64,000 bases of DNA from Sphingobacterium composti (lineage in GTDB: Bacteria > Bacteroidota > Bacteroidia > Sphingobacteriales > Sphingobacteriaceae), in NCBI RefSeq assembly GCF_009829075.1, contig NZ_WUQZ01000005.1, forward strand, positions 62,001-126,000, given 5' to 3'. A program made the position numbers and the translations under genes. The notes under the pieces are model-generated. The model worked only from the letters and a program-made list of their open reading frames with translations. It ran no database searches and had not been told where the DNA came from. The number at the start of each line of letters is the position of its first letter. Position 1 is the first letter of the stretch. Below are positions 23,623 through 33,302 of the stretch, one piece after another.

Positions 23623-25743
23623 TTAAACCGCTACTTTGCGTGCTTTTTCTCTTTCCCAAATACGATGACCTTTCATGATATGAATAAAGTCTTTCGTAAG
23701 ATTTCCTTTTGATTCTAAAATAACACCATTATCAATATCTTTTATCAAGGATTGCTTGATTAGTTCTTCTGCTCCTTTGGCGAAAGCGATTGCTTTACAA
23801 TGTCTATAAGCTTCATTAATAAATTGATAGTAATCCGGTTCATCGGCTAAGGTTTTAACCGAATCACCTTCTGGTGTATAAAATGCATCATAGCACACAG
23901 AAGCTTCGGTTAAGTACGTAAATTGAATTTCTTCATCACCGCCTTCTTTAAATTTAAGCTTTCCAACTTTTGTACTAATCAAAACTGCTTCAGCACCTTC
24001 AGCTTCCAAAGCCGATTTCATTATATCTATACTTGCTTTACTAACACCATTATCTACTAAGAAGGCAACTTTTCTGGTTTTGATATTACCTTCACCAGGT
24101 TTTACTTCCATGCTCAGCGCCTTGGATTTCGTTACTTCAGGTTTTGGTGCTTGAATAGGGTAATTGGGATGATTTTGACTAGCAAATTGTAAAGTTAATT
24201 TATCCAATTCTTTTGGTGGCTCAATCCCCAAATTATCCCCAACTGCTTTAGCCAATTTTTCATCTATTTGATTTAAAATAGCTAACTCACGACGACGAAT
24301 GTCTACGCTATTAATCTTTGACAATTCAAAACTGTAAGCAGAAATTATATGATCTTGCTCAGCAGGGGATTGGGATTGGAAGAATAATCTTGCTTGCGTA
24401 AAATGGTCCGCAAAAGAAGAGGAGCGACCCCTAATTTTTTTTGCGTCAATTTTTTCTGCATGAGATTCAAATCCTTTTTCACCTTTTAGCATTGCATGGT
24501 AAGGACAGCCTCCGCCCAAACTATTTGGAAAATAGGATACATTTCCTTTAAGAACATCCTGTCTACCAAACCCATCTTTCTGATTGTTGAATTTTCCATT
24601 TACAGGTCTGTTGATAGGTAATTCATGGAAATTTGGCCCCCCTAATCTATAATTTTGGGTATCTGCATAAGAAAATACGCGCCCTTGTAGGAGAGGGTCA
24701 TTACTAAAGTCAATACCTGGCACTAATCGACCCGGGTCAAAAGCAATTTGTTCGGTTTCGGCGAAGAAATTTTCTGGATTTCTATTCAAAGTCATCCTAC
24801 CTATAATTTGTACAGGCACAAGTTCTTCTGGAATTATTTTTGTCGGGTCCAAAATATCAAAGGAATATTTTAGCTCATCTTCTTCAGGAATCAATTGGAC
24901 ACCCAAATCCCATTGAGGATAACTTCCTTTTTCAATTGCTTCCCAAAGGTCTCTTCTATGAAAATCTGCATCATAACCAGAAATTTTCTGCGCCTCTTGC
25001 CATGCAACCTGATGTACTCCTAATTTTGGTTTCCAATGAAATTTAACAAATGTTCCTTTGCCTTCTTCATTTACAAATTTGAAGGTATGAACCCCAAAAC
25101 CTTCCATCATTCTTAATGATCGTGGAATAGCTCTGTCCGACATTGCCCACATCACCATATGTGCTGACTCGGGCATTAGAGATACAAAATCCCAAAAAGT
25201 ATCGTGTGCAGAAGCCGCTTGTGGCATCTCATTATTTGGCTCAGGCTTGACAGCATGTACCAAGTCAGGGAAATTCATCGCATCTTGAATAAAGAAGACT
25301 GGAATATTATTTCCTACTAGGTCGTAATTACCTTCTTCTGTATAGAATTTTACCGAAAAACCTCTGACATCACGCGCTAAGTCTGTTGAACCTTTGAAAC
25401 CTGCTACCGTAGAAAATCTTAAAAAAAGAGGTGTTACAGTTCCTTTTTTTAGAAATTTGGCTTTCGTATATTTTGAAATATCAGCAGTAGCCTCAAAAAT
25501 ACCATGTGCTCCCGAACCTCTCGCATGTACGACTCGCTCAGGAATTCTTTCTCTATCAAAATGTGCTAATTTATCTTGGTAAATAAAATCCTCTAACAAC
25601 GAAGGACCTCTCTCTCCAGCTTTTAACGTATTGTTATTGTCGTGAATGTGAACACCATCATTCGTAGTCAATGGCTTATTGCTGTTATCTACGAGATTTT
25701 TGTTTATAATATCAATCTTTTTATTAGTTTCCTTTTCTTTCAT
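23623..25743 (-). CDS. katE: Large-subunit (clade 2) catalase
   Basis: 706 residues. Breaks hydrogen peroxide into water and oxygen with heme. The catalytic His73 (ERVVHARGSGAHG) and Asn146 (LVGNNIPVFF) are 73 residues apart as in E. coli HPII, and the heme-ligand Tyr lies in RVFSYADTQNYRLG near 360. The last ~150 residues form the flavodoxin/class I amidotransferase-like domain (TRKVAFLVDNGVSKASI) that defines the large catalases. No signal peptide, so it is cytoplasmic. An imperfect hairpin separates it from a small membrane-protein gene upstream on the same strand. Confidence 0.95.
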   Translation of the reverse strand: MKEKETNKKIDIINKNLVDNSNKPLTTNDGVHIHDNNNTLKAGERGPSLLEDFIYQDKLAHFDRERIPERVVHARGSGAHGIFEATADISKYTKAKFLKKGTVTPLFLRFSTVAGFKGSTDLARDVRGFSVKFYTEEGNYDLVGNNIPVFFIQDAMNFPDLVHAVKPEPNNEMPQAASAHDTFWDFVSLMPESAHMVMWAMSDRAIPRSLRMMEGFGVHTFKFVNEEGKGTFVKFHWKPKLGVHQVAWQEAQKISGYDADFHRRDLWEAIEKGSYPQWDLGVQLIPEEDELKYSFDILDPTKIIPEELVPVQIIGRMTLNRNPENFFAETEQIAFDPGRLVPGIDFSNDPLLQGRVFSYADTQNYRLGGPNFHELPINRPVNGKFNNQKDGFGRQDVLKGNVSYFPNSLGGGCPYHAMLKGEKGFESHAEKIDAKKIRGRSSSFADHFTQARLFFQSQSPAEQDHIISAYSFELSKINSVDIRRRELAILNQIDEKLAKAVGDNLGIEPPKELDKLTLQFASQNHPNYPIQAPKPEVTKSKALSMEVKPGEGNIKTRKVAFLVDNGVSKASIDIMKSALEAEGAEAVLISTKVGKLKFKEGGDEEIQFTYLTEASVCYDAFYTPEGDSVKTLADEPDYYQFINEAYRHCKAIAFAKGAEELIKQSLIKDIDNGVILESKGNLTKDFIHIMKGHRIWEREKARKVAV

Positions 25744-25774
25744 GGTCTATATAAGTGAATGTAAATAATGATTG

Positions 25775-25799
25775 AGCTGAATCCATTTTTGATTCAGCT
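25775..25799 (-). terminator. Hairpin between the small membrane-protein gene and katE
   Basis: Arms AGCTGAATC (25775-25783) and GATTCAGCT (25791-25799) pair perfectly around a 7-base loop. There is no following T-run on the minus strand, so partial read-through into katE is likely. Confidence 0.35.
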
Positions 25800-25822
25800 T
25801 AATCTATTGATAATAAATGTGA

Positions 25823-26059
25823 TTAATCGTGTCCTTCAGTTTTCACGATTTTGTTGTAGATTCCTAATAAAAGGAAAGGAGCTACCCACTGACCTATAAA
25901 TAAGGCATCTTTGTCGTCTTTTCCTTTTGCACATTTAAGTGCTGCGGATACGGCTATTGCCCCAAGTGCTGCCCCTAAAAATAAGATAGAAGGGATTTTA
26001 GAAGTTTCTTTTTCGACCGCTTTTGTTAATTGGTCTTCATTACCTGTTGTTAGTGCCAT
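25823..26059 (-). CDS. Small membrane protein upstream of katE
   Basis: 78 residues with two hydrophobic segments (SILFLGAALGAIAVSAAL, about 24-41, and IGQWVAPFLLLGIYNKI, about 54-70) joined by a charged turn KCAKGKDDKDALF. I do not recognise a named family; short proteins of this kind occur near stress genes in Bacteroidota. It precedes katE on the same strand by 79 bases with a hairpin between, so it may share its promoter. Confidence 0.65.
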   Translation of the reverse strand: MALTTGNEDQLTKAVEKETSKIPSILFLGAALGAIAVSAALKCAKGKDDKDALFIGQWVAPFLLLGIYNKIVKTEGHD

Positions 26060-26171
26060 AATTGTTCATTTACTTAGTTATGCACTTATAACATCGTAAT
26101 TAAAATTTTTGTTTTGTAAATCGTATAAGTTTATAATCTACATGAGGATTTCTTTAGCCACATTGGTTATA

Positions 26172-26726
26172 TTATTTGACAAATGGATTATCTTTATTAT
26201 GCTCAATCCAAATCAAATCACTTACGTTATATCCAAAGTCTGTTGCTATTTTTAGATATTTCTGTTTCATTTGTTCCGGGATTGATTTTTCTCTAGATAA
26301 AATCCATAAATAATCATAGTTTTTTCCTCCGACTAAAGCATATTTGTACTCTTTGTCTACTGCAAAAACATTATAGCCAGAATAGAATGGACCAAAGAAT
26401 GAAACTTTCAATGCACCTTCTGATGCTTTTCCTCGGAATTTTGCATTACCCACAGCATCTTTCCATTCTTCCTTTATATAGTTATATCCAGAATTAACCA
26501 CTTTTATATCGCCATTGTCTTTCAAAGTATACTGTGCGACAGTGTTATTTAGATTTCTTTCTTGTTTAAAATCTATTCTTGCTATTTCGTACCAAGTCCC
26601 TGTATATTTTTGAGCATCAAAATTCTGAACGACAGTTGCTCCTTTAGGTATTGATTGGCAAGATAAAAGAATAAAGCAGCCTAATAAGCTTGCTATAAGC
26701 GTAAATTTCGGAAAGTTTTTCATCAT
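26172..26726 (-). CDS. Bacterial lipocalin (Blc-like) lipoprotein
   Basis: 184 residues. Signal peptide with lipobox LLSCQS, so Cys23 is lipidated and the protein sits in the outer membrane facing the periplasm. The lipocalin signature is complete: VQNFDAQKYTGTWYEIARID with the GTWYE core, then VNSGYN, and the late YDYLWILSREKSIPEQ. Such proteins bind fatty acids or lysophospholipids and help cell-envelope maintenance. Next to the catalase locus; a separate transcript. Confidence 0.9.
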   Translation of the reverse strand: MMKNFPKFTLIASLLGCFILLSCQSIPKGATVVQNFDAQKYTGTWYEIARIDFKQERNLNNTVAQYTLKDNGDIKVVNSGYNYIKEEWKDAVGNAKFRGKASEGALKVSFFGPFYSGYNVFAVDKEYKYALVGGKNYDYLWILSREKSIPEQMKQKYLKIATDFGYNVSDLIWIEHNKDNPFVK

Positions 26727-26871
26727 GTAAATTTTTTATACATAAACAACCAAATAGGTAGTTTGTTCGACACGTTGAGGAAACTTATTTATGTAACATA
26801 TTGGTTGCTTGAACTATGGTATATAAATTCGATTCATAATTTTATTACATTGGTAGTTATAAACTACTATT

Positions 26872-28155
26872 ATGAATCGTAAAAACTTTTTGAAAGCTGG
26901 TGCTTTATTGGCTGCTACTTCTATATATTCATCTTCTCATGCATCATCTATTCTTCAAACAAAAGTAAGGGTAGCGCTAATTGGTGTAAATGGAATGGGA
27001 TGGTCTAACCTGAATGCCTTATTAAAAGTCGAAAACGTAATTTGTACTGCACTTTGTGATGCAGATAATAATATATTAACAAAAAGACAGAAAGAATTAA
27101 AGGATAAAAGTATTCAAGTCAAAATTTATAATGACCACAATGAGTTATTAAAAGATAAAAATGTCGATGCTGTAATCATTGCAACTCCCGATCATTGGCA
27201 TTGTTTACAATTTATTGATGCTATAAAAGCTGGAAAACATGTATATATTGAAAAGCCTGTAGGTAATTCCATAAAAGAATGTGAAGTAATGGTCGCAGCC
27301 GCTGCAAAGTCCAATTGTATAGTCCAAGTAGGTCAATGGCAAAGAAGCCAACAACATTTTAAAGATGCTATAAGTTTTGTTCATTCGGGAAAGTTGGGGA
27401 AAGTTCGATTAGCAAAAGCATGGTCATATGTTGGGTGGAAAGATCCTATAATTAAGAAACCTGATAGCCCTGTTCCTTCTGGGGTGGATTATAACAAATG
27501 GTTAGGTCCAGCGCAAAAAAGGAACTTCAATATTAATCGTTTTCACTTTGAATTTAGATGGTTTTGGGATTATGCAGGAGGCTTAATGACCGACTGGGGA
27601 GTGCATCTTATTGATTATGCACTTATGGGTATGAAAGCTTCAGTTCCAAAATCGATAGTCGCATCAGGTGGTGTATATGCAGATCCTAATACTGCTGCCG
27701 AAACTCCGGATACTTTAACCGCGATGTATGAATTTGACGATTTTAATATTCAGTGGGAGCATGCATTAGGTATTGGCTCGGGACCATATAATCGAGATCA
27801 TGGTATTGCATTTATAGGAAATAATGGTACATTGGTTGTGAATAGAGGTGGATGGGAGGTGATTCCAGATAGAAATAAGATGGACGCGATCCCTTTACAA
27901 AAAGCTCAAGATAATGGTTTAGAAAAGCATATGCAAAACTTCATTGATGCCATTATAAAGAAAGATAAAACTTTAGTGAATGCACCAATTGAAGCAGGCA
28001 GTCATGTGGCTACAGTGTCTCAAATGGGAAACATAGCATACCGTACAGGCAAAAAAATATATTGGGATAATAATAAGAAAAAATTTACCGATGAGGAATC
28101 AAATTCTTATCTGGCAGCAAAGTATCATAATGGATATAAGATACCTAATATTTAA
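26872..28155 (+). CDS. Gfo/Idh/MocA-family oxidoreductase, exported
   Basis: 427 residues. N-terminal Tat-like leader MNRKNFLKAGALLAATSIYS, so it is probably exported to the periplasm, as many Bacteroidota members are. The Rossmann domain begins VRVALIGVNGMGWSNLNALL; AIIATPDHWHCLQFIDAIKAGKHV leads to the EKPVGN motif whose Lys is catalytic. The C-terminal domain holds FHFEFRWFWDYAGGLMTDWGVHLIDYAL. Members oxidise or reduce sugars and sugar acids with NAD(P). Substrate unknown. It stands alone; the IS66 remnant lies 25 bases downstream. Confidence 0.85.
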   Translation: MNRKNFLKAGALLAATSIYSSSHASSILQTKVRVALIGVNGMGWSNLNALLKVENVICTALCDADNNILTKRQKELKDKSIQVKIYNDHNELLKDKNVDAVIIATPDHWHCLQFIDAIKAGKHVYIEKPVGNSIKECEVMVAAAAKSNCIVQVGQWQRSQQHFKDAISFVHSGKLGKVRLAKAWSYVGWKDPIIKKPDSPVPSGVDYNKWLGPAQKRNFNINRFHFEFRWFWDYAGGLMTDWGVHLIDYALMGMKASVPKSIVASGGVYADPNTAAETPDTLTAMYEFDDFNIQWEHALGIGSGPYNRDHGIAFIGNNGTLVVNRGGWEVIPDRNKMDAIPLQKAQDNGLEKHMQNFIDAIIKKDKTLVNAPIEAGSHVATVSQMGNIAYRTGKKIYWDNNKKKFTDEESNSYLAAKYHNGYKIPNI

Positions 28156-28179
28156 AATTATTCGTATCCGTCCTATGAA

Positions 28180-28515
28180 CTACAGTTCTGTTGATTTTTT
28201 AAAGTTCTGCGGATAAAGATCCTTTAAGTTTTTATGGTTTATTGACATGATGTTTTGCAGGGTATTCATTAACCACTAAAAAGGGTTAACATCATGCTTT
28301 TTGCAGATAGCCAAAAATGAGTAAATCATCGCTGCACGTTGTGCTGCTTCATGGCTTCCTGCGAAGAGGTAATTTTTCCGGCCGAGCGCAATGGGGCGAA
28401 TAGCGTTCTCCACAAGATTATTGTCAATAAGTAGATTCCCATCATACAGGTATGCTGATAGCGCATCCCATCTGGCATATGCTGCATTTTTCGTAAAACC
28501 CGCCTTGCATAGGGT
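28180..28515 (-). mobile_element. Remnant of an IS66-family transposase (C-terminal end only)
   Basis: On the minus strand one frame reads AAYARWDALSAYLYDG, NNLVENAIRPIALGRKNYLF and GSHEAAQRAAMIYSFLAICK, the conserved C-terminal end of IS66 transposases. An amber stop at 28276-28278 interrupts the usual NPFxWL, after which the frame continues to LKDLYPQNFKK and ends at 28180. Only about 110 codons remain; the rest of the transposase, the accessory genes and the other end are gone. The left boundary near 28510-28520 is approximate. Dead element. Confidence 0.85.
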
Positions 28516-29075
28516 GACGTTTCAGATGCAATCCTATCGAAATTTTCATTATAAAATTTAACATATTGCAGAAATGTATTAGACATCCCTTCGATATCAT
28601 CATAATTGTTTTGATAATAATATAAATCATTATAAATATTTATAAAATCGGCATTATTGAAAAGGAGAGGGTTTGCCTGCATCACTGTTAAAGCTTTTAG
28701 CGTGTATTCAATCTCGTATTTTTGATTATGCAAGCCGTTATAACTGTATGCCCGTTGGTAATAGAAGTTTTTGAGTAATACTAAATCATTGACCAAAATT
28801 TTATTGTTTTCTTCATACAATTTTTCAGATTCCAATAATGCATTCTCATATTGTTCATTATAATTTAATGCTGTTATTAATAATATGTGAAGATTTACAG
28901 CGTAAATTTTAGATATTTTTTTTGATTCAGCTAAAGATTTTTCACATATATCTATAGCTTGCACGAAATTTTCTTTATCAATTTCCTTTTTAATTTTTTC
29001 TAAGTGATTTTGTTCGTTGATATGCAAAGGCTGAGCTATGCAATTTTCATTTGATAAATAATGAAAATTAAACAT
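28500..29075 (-). pseudogene. TPR-like protein truncated by the IS66 remnant
   Basis: About 190 codons from the ATG at 29075 run into the IS66 remnant, so the C-terminal part is lost. The sequence is helical with TPR-like pairs (IDICEKSLAESKKISKIYAV, NALLESEKLYEENNKI, YNGLHNQKYEIEYTLKALTV). In Bacteroidota such helices often precede an HTH domain in membrane-bound regulators, but here that end is missing. Codons upstream of the ATG encode a hydrophobic FVIITFGLV that would suit a signal peptide, but no standard start is found there. The hybrid frame reading on to 28326 is not a real protein end. Confidence 0.6.
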
Positions 29076-29302
29076 TGGTTTTACTAAACCAAAAGTAATA
29101 ATTACAAAGATACTAAATTGATTATTACTATTATTCGAGCTAAAGCAATATATAATAAAATTGTCCTATAATTTATATTATGTTAAATAGAAGTGTTTGA
29201 CACTCACCTTTCATTGTTCATTTCATCAAATAATCATGTTCAAAACTTTAATCTTTTATTCAAGTAATATTGATTTATTTTGTAAAATATTAATATTGCT
29301 AT

Positions 29303-30205
29303 ATGTCAACGCCACAATCACAAAAAGCAAAAAAAACAATCTACTTTAGCATCTTAGGAAGTTTTGGCTTGGCTTTGATTAAGTGGCTGGCGGGTTTCTT
29401 CGGCAACTCCTTTGCATTGATTGCTGATGCTATTGAATCTACGTCTGATATTTTCTCATCCATTCTAGTTCTATTAGGTATAAAATATTCAGAGCGTCCA
29501 GCGGACAAAACGCATCCTTATGGACACGGTCGTATCGAGCCTTTAATAACATTTATTGTTGTGATTTTTTTAGTTATTTCAGCTACATTTATCGCACATA
29601 AAAGTATTATTAACATTCAAACTCCTCATGATGGGCCTGAGTCTTGGACTCTAATTGTGTTGGGATTAATTATTATATGGAAAGAAATAAGTTATCAAGT
29701 TGTTATGCGAAGAGCAAAAACTTTAAACAGTAGCTCTTTAAAAGCAGACGCTTGGCATCATCGTAGTGACGCTATAACTTCTGTTGCAGCATTTGTTGGT
29801 ATTTCAATGGCACTTCTACTTGGTGATGGATATCAGTCCGCAGACGACTGGGCTGCCCTTTTTGCTTCTGGTTTTATTCTTTATAACTGTTATCGTATAT
29901 TTCGCCCGGCCTTAGGTGAAATTATGGACGAAAATCTCTATGAGGAAATGGTTGATTTGATTAAAGATAAATCCTTAAATGTCAATGGTATATTAGATAC
30001 AGAAAAATGTTTTGTGCGTAAAAATGGCATGTCATTTCTGGTTGATATTCACGCTATAGTTCCAGCTGATTATACAGTAAAACAAGGACATGATATAGCG
30101 CATAATTTAAAAGATTATTTAATGTCTGAAATGCCTGAAATTTCAAATGTATTCGTTCATATTGAACCGTTTAATCCTATAGTTTACAATACATTATCTA
30201 AATAG
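29303..30205 (+). CDS. Cation diffusion facilitator family transporter
   Basis: 300 residues. Exports divalent metals such as Zn2+, Cd2+, Co2+ or Fe2+ by proton exchange. The N-terminal 200 residues carry the CDF helices: LIADAIESTSDIFSS holds the Asp pair of helix 2, HPYGHGRIEPL follows helix 3's loop, and DAWHHRSDAITS gives the His-Asp site of helix 5. The last 90 residues are the cytoplasmic dimerisation domain (LVDIHAIVPADYTVKQGHDI). Metal cannot be assigned. Convergent with the next gene, 3 bases apart. Confidence 0.9.
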   Translation: MSTPQSQKAKKTIYFSILGSFGLALIKWLAGFFGNSFALIADAIESTSDIFSSILVLLGIKYSERPADKTHPYGHGRIEPLITFIVVIFLVISATFIAHKSIINIQTPHDGPESWTLIVLGLIIIWKEISYQVVMRRAKTLNSSSLKADAWHHRSDAITSVAAFVGISMALLLGDGYQSADDWAALFASGFILYNCYRIFRPALGEIMDENLYEEMVDLIKDKSLNVNGILDTEKCFVRKNGMSFLVDIHAIVPADYTVKQGHDIAHNLKDYLMSEMPEISNVFVHIEPFNPIVYNTLSK

Positions 30206-30208
30206 TAT

Positions 30209-31210
30209 TTATTTAAAATATTGTGGGTAGGCAAAGATACCTGGTGCACCCCCAGTGTGAATATAAAGAACCTTCTGCCCTTTTTTAATCACATTGGTCT
30301 TAATATCCATAAGTAGCCCTGTAAATGCTTTTGATGTGTAAACAGGGTCCAAAAATATGCCTTGGTATTTGGCTAAAAACTTAATCGTATCAATGTGGAA
30401 GTCTTCTGGTATACCGTAGGTTTTTCCAGCGTATTCATTTGTAATTTGTATATCCGATAGCGAAAGATTTGTGTCCGTATCACATAAATTCATTGCCTCA
30501 TTAGCAATCGCTAATGTATGTGCGCGCAATTGACCTTGATCTGGTTCTACGTTATAAGCTTTTATTTCTGTTTTTCTATTAGACAGTGCATTTCCTACTA
30601 CTAAGCCGCCATGAGTCCCACCAGATCCAGATGCCGAACAAATCAAATCAAACTCAACCTTCAAGTCAGCCTGTTGCTTAAGAATTTCAAAATAACAATC
30701 TACATATCCTAAAGTTCCTAATGCATTTGAGCCACCTATTGGAATTAAATAAGGTCTACTGCCCTCCTTTTTTAACTCAATAATTCGCTTTTCTATCGCT
30801 TTATAGGCGCTTTCATTGTCTTTGACCTCATGGATAGTTGTATTAACAATATTATTTAAAATTATATTTCCATTTTCGAAATATGAACTTTCTTTCAATG
30901 GCACTGATTTCTTTAGGAATAATTCAATATCAAAACCAAACATTCGCGCCGCAATAGCCGTCATACGCGCATGATTAGATTGAATTGCGCCTATGGTAAA
31001 TATATGTGTAGCATTATTTTTCCTAGCATCGCCAATGAGATATTCTAATTTCCTAAGTTTATTCCCGCCAAATCCAACAGAAAATAAATCATCTCTTTTA
31101 ATATATATATCCACCTCAAGGACTTTGCTTATATGTTCTAAATAATGAATAGGCGAAGCATTATCGATTAATTTTACTTTTGGATACTTCTTCAAATTGA
31201 TTCTTTTCAT
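30209..31210 (-). CDS. ACC deaminase / D-cysteine desulfhydrase family PLP enzyme
   Basis: 333 residues of fold-type II. Lys51 in GFGGNKLRKLEYL is the PLP lysine; QSNHARMTAIAAR, SGSGGTHGGLVVG (phosphate loop) and HTGGAPGIFAYPQ follow the family order. Members either break 1-aminocyclopropane-1-carboxylate to ammonia and 2-oxobutyrate or D-cysteine to pyruvate and sulfide. Sequence alone does not decide; D-cysteine desulfhydrase is the more common bacterial role. It is single and convergent with the cation transporter. Confidence 0.8.
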   Translation of the reverse strand: MKRINLKKYPKVKLIDNASPIHYLEHISKVLEVDIYIKRDDLFSVGFGGNKLRKLEYLIGDARKNNATHIFTIGAIQSNHARMTAIAARMFGFDIELFLKKSVPLKESSYFENGNIILNNIVNTTIHEVKDNESAYKAIEKRIIELKKEGSRPYLIPIGGSNALGTLGYVDCYFEILKQQADLKVEFDLICSASGSGGTHGGLVVGNALSNRKTEIKAYNVEPDQGQLRAHTLAIANEAMNLCDTDTNLSLSDIQITNEYAGKTYGIPEDFHIDTIKFLAKYQGIFLDPVYTSKAFTGLLMDIKTNVIKKGQKVLYIHTGGAPGIFAYPQYFK

Positions 31211-31319
31211 GCGTACGAATTGTATGATTCTGCTAATTTATCTATAATTTCCAAATAATTATTCAAAACATTGTTCTTGAAATTATTTTTTGACTTTAGC
31301 ATAAAAATCGATTATATAA

Positions 31320-31351
31320 TTGGCAAAATAGGCTATTTAATTGTATATTTG
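31320..31351 (+). promoter_or_regulatory. Full Bacteroidota promoter for gdhA
   Basis: TTG at 31320-31322, a 21-base spacer, then TATATTTG at 31344-31351 match both -33 and -7 elements. The gdhA ATG follows at 31393, so the leader would be about 35 bases. This is the best promoter match in the window. Confidence 0.6.
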
Positions 31352-31392
31352 GTAAATTTCACATTAAATTTATACAATTCTATCAATAGAAA

Positions 31393-32724
31393 ATGCTAAA
31401 TCTTAAAAACTTTATTGATTACGTCGAAAAACAAAATCCTAATGAACCTGAGTTTTTGCAGGCAGTGACTGAAGTTGTAGAAGACTTAATCCCCTACATC
31501 AATGAATATCACCCAGAATATGCTGATCTGAAAATATTAGAAAGATTAGTAGAGCCGGAGCGTGTGGTATCATTTCGAGTTGCATGGCTTGATGATCAAA
31601 ACAATATCCAAGTAAATAGAGGGTATCGTGTTCAGATGAATAGTGCCATTGGTCCTTACAAGGGTGGTTTACGTTTCTCTCCGACTGTCAATTTGAGCAT
31701 TTTGAAGTTTTTAGCATTTGAACAAGTGTTTAAAAATGCATTAACAAGTCTTCCTATTGGTGGAGGTAAAGGCGGTTCAAACTTTGATCCAAAAGGAAAA
31801 TCAGACAATGAAATTATGCGCTTTTGTCAATCGTTTATGACGGAGCTTTATCGTCATATTGGTGCAGAAACTGATGTACCTGCTGGAGATATTGGAGTTG
31901 GAGGTCGTGAGATAGGTTATTTATTTGGTCAGTATAAGCGTATTCAAAACAATTTTACAGGTGTCCTGACAGGTAAAGGGGTGCAATGGGGTGGTTCTTA
32001 CATTCGTCCAGAAGCTACGGGATATGGATTGCTATACTTCGTTCAAAGTATCTTTGAAAATAACGATGAAACTTTGGACGGCAAAGTTGTGTCTATTTCT
32101 GGAGCTGGCAACGTTGCATTTTATGCTGCTGAGAAAGCACTTTCATTTGGTGCTAAAGTAATCACATTATCTAACAGTACAGGTACTATTTATGATAAAG
32201 ATGGTTTTACGCACGAGAAGCTAGTATATATCGCTAAATTAGGTAGAAATTTAGCCGAATTTCCAGAACGCTATCCATCTGCTACATTCCATGCAGGACA
32301 AAAGCCTTGGCAATTTGTATGTGATATAGCATTGCCATGTGCTACTCAAAATGAATTGGATCAGCAAGATGCAACTACTTTAATATCTAATGGATGTATT
32401 TGTGTTGCAGAAGGTGCAAATATGCCATCTACTGCTGAAGCGATAAAAGTATTTCATGATGCTAAAATTGCATATGCACCCGGAAAGGCTGCAAATGCTG
32501 GTGGTGTTGCTGTTTCCGGATTAGAAATGTCTCAAAATTCTATAGGTCAACAATGGTCCTCAAGTAAAGTTGATGAAAGACTGAAACACATCATGGCAAA
32601 TATCTATAAAACTTGTTTGCGCTATGGTAAAGAAAAAGATGGATACATCAATTACTTAAAAGGTGCAAATTTGGGTGGCTTTATCAAAGTAGCAGAATCC
32701 ATGAAAGCGCAAGGCGTGTTATAG
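31393..32724 (+). CDS. gdhA: NADP-specific glutamate dehydrogenase
   Basis: 443 residues. Reductive amination of 2-oxoglutarate to glutamate, the low-affinity route of ammonium assimilation. Substrate-site motifs: GPYKGGLRF (about 88-96), LPIGGGKGGSNFDP with the catalytic Lys, and TDVPAGDIGVG; the Rossmann loop is SISGAGNVAFYAAEKA. Length and the ATGYGLLYF stretch match the hexameric NADP enzymes. A full promoter precedes it and a strong terminator follows, so it is monocistronic. Confidence 0.95.
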   Translation: MLNLKNFIDYVEKQNPNEPEFLQAVTEVVEDLIPYINEYHPEYADLKILERLVEPERVVSFRVAWLDDQNNIQVNRGYRVQMNSAIGPYKGGLRFSPTVNLSILKFLAFEQVFKNALTSLPIGGGKGGSNFDPKGKSDNEIMRFCQSFMTELYRHIGAETDVPAGDIGVGGREIGYLFGQYKRIQNNFTGVLTGKGVQWGGSYIRPEATGYGLLYFVQSIFENNDETLDGKVVSISGAGNVAFYAAEKALSFGAKVITLSNSTGTIYDKDGFTHEKLVYIAKLGRNLAEFPERYPSATFHAGQKPWQFVCDIALPCATQNELDQQDATTLISNGCICVAEGANMPSTAEAIKVFHDAKIAYAPGKAANAGGVAVSGLEMSQNSIGQQWSSSKVDERLKHIMANIYKTCLRYGKEKDGYINYLKGANLGGFIKVAESMKAQGVL

Positions 32725-32754
32725 CTGTCCCTAGTTTAGTCGTCTAAATATTAT

Positions 32755-32785
32755 AAAAAGGAACATTTTTTGAATGTTCCTTTTT
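32755..32785 (+). terminator. Terminator of gdhA
   Basis: Arms AAAAAGGAACATT and AATGTTCCTTTTT (32755-32767 and 32773-32785) form a strong stem with a T-run, 30 bases after the gdhA stop. Confidence 0.85.
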
Positions 32786-32867
32786 CGTTTAAAATGGTAG
32801 CTAAAATCAAATTGATTTCATAATTTTTATTTAGTTATTTTGTGCCAAATATAAAATATATTACATC

Positions 32868-33113
32868 ATGAGAACACTAGCAGAACTACCCCATCCCGAA
32901 TGCAAGATTACAATCTTTGGTATGAATCAAAAGTACATTATTAAGTTTGAGCAAGGTAATCTTGAGCAAACTTATAAGATTGCGGAAGCGGATATATTGA
33001 ATGGTGTGAATGGTGTTTTTGAAATTTTGGACGAAGAGTTTATAAATAGAGTATTAGAAAATTTCACTGGTATGCGTAGTTCATTTATCGATACATACAA
33101 TAAATTCAATTAA
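32868..33113 (+). CDS. Conserved hypothetical 81-residue protein of Sphingobacteria
   Basis: 81 residues, no signal peptide or membrane segment. MRTLAELPHPECKITIFGMN then KYIIKFEQGNLEQTYKIAE resembles a short family I have seen across Sphingobacteriales without a known role. Strand-rich first half, helical second half (VFEILDEEFINRVLENF). Single gene between gdhA's terminator and a 189-base AT-rich gap. Confidence 0.65.
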   Translation: MRTLAELPHPECKITIFGMNQKYIIKFEQGNLEQTYKIAEADILNGVNGVFEILDEEFINRVLENFTGMRSSFIDTYNKFN

Positions 33114-33302
33114 ACTAAAACCTCCTCAAAACAACGCAAATAACTTATAATCAATAAGTTAAAATTTTATATTTACACATGCAAAATTTAATTTGGTTAA
33201 TGTTGTTTTATTTTTTTCAATCCCTAATTTAATCTAAACTATTTGTAATTATAAGGTATTCTAAAAGTTGATATTCAAATTGTTATAAATTATCACAAAA
33301 TT

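Noticed and set aside
28326..29075. One continuous reading frame of 249 codons
   Set aside because: The C-terminal 50-60 codons are the IS66 transposase region read in a wrong frame; the true transposase frame is different, so this is a chimera.
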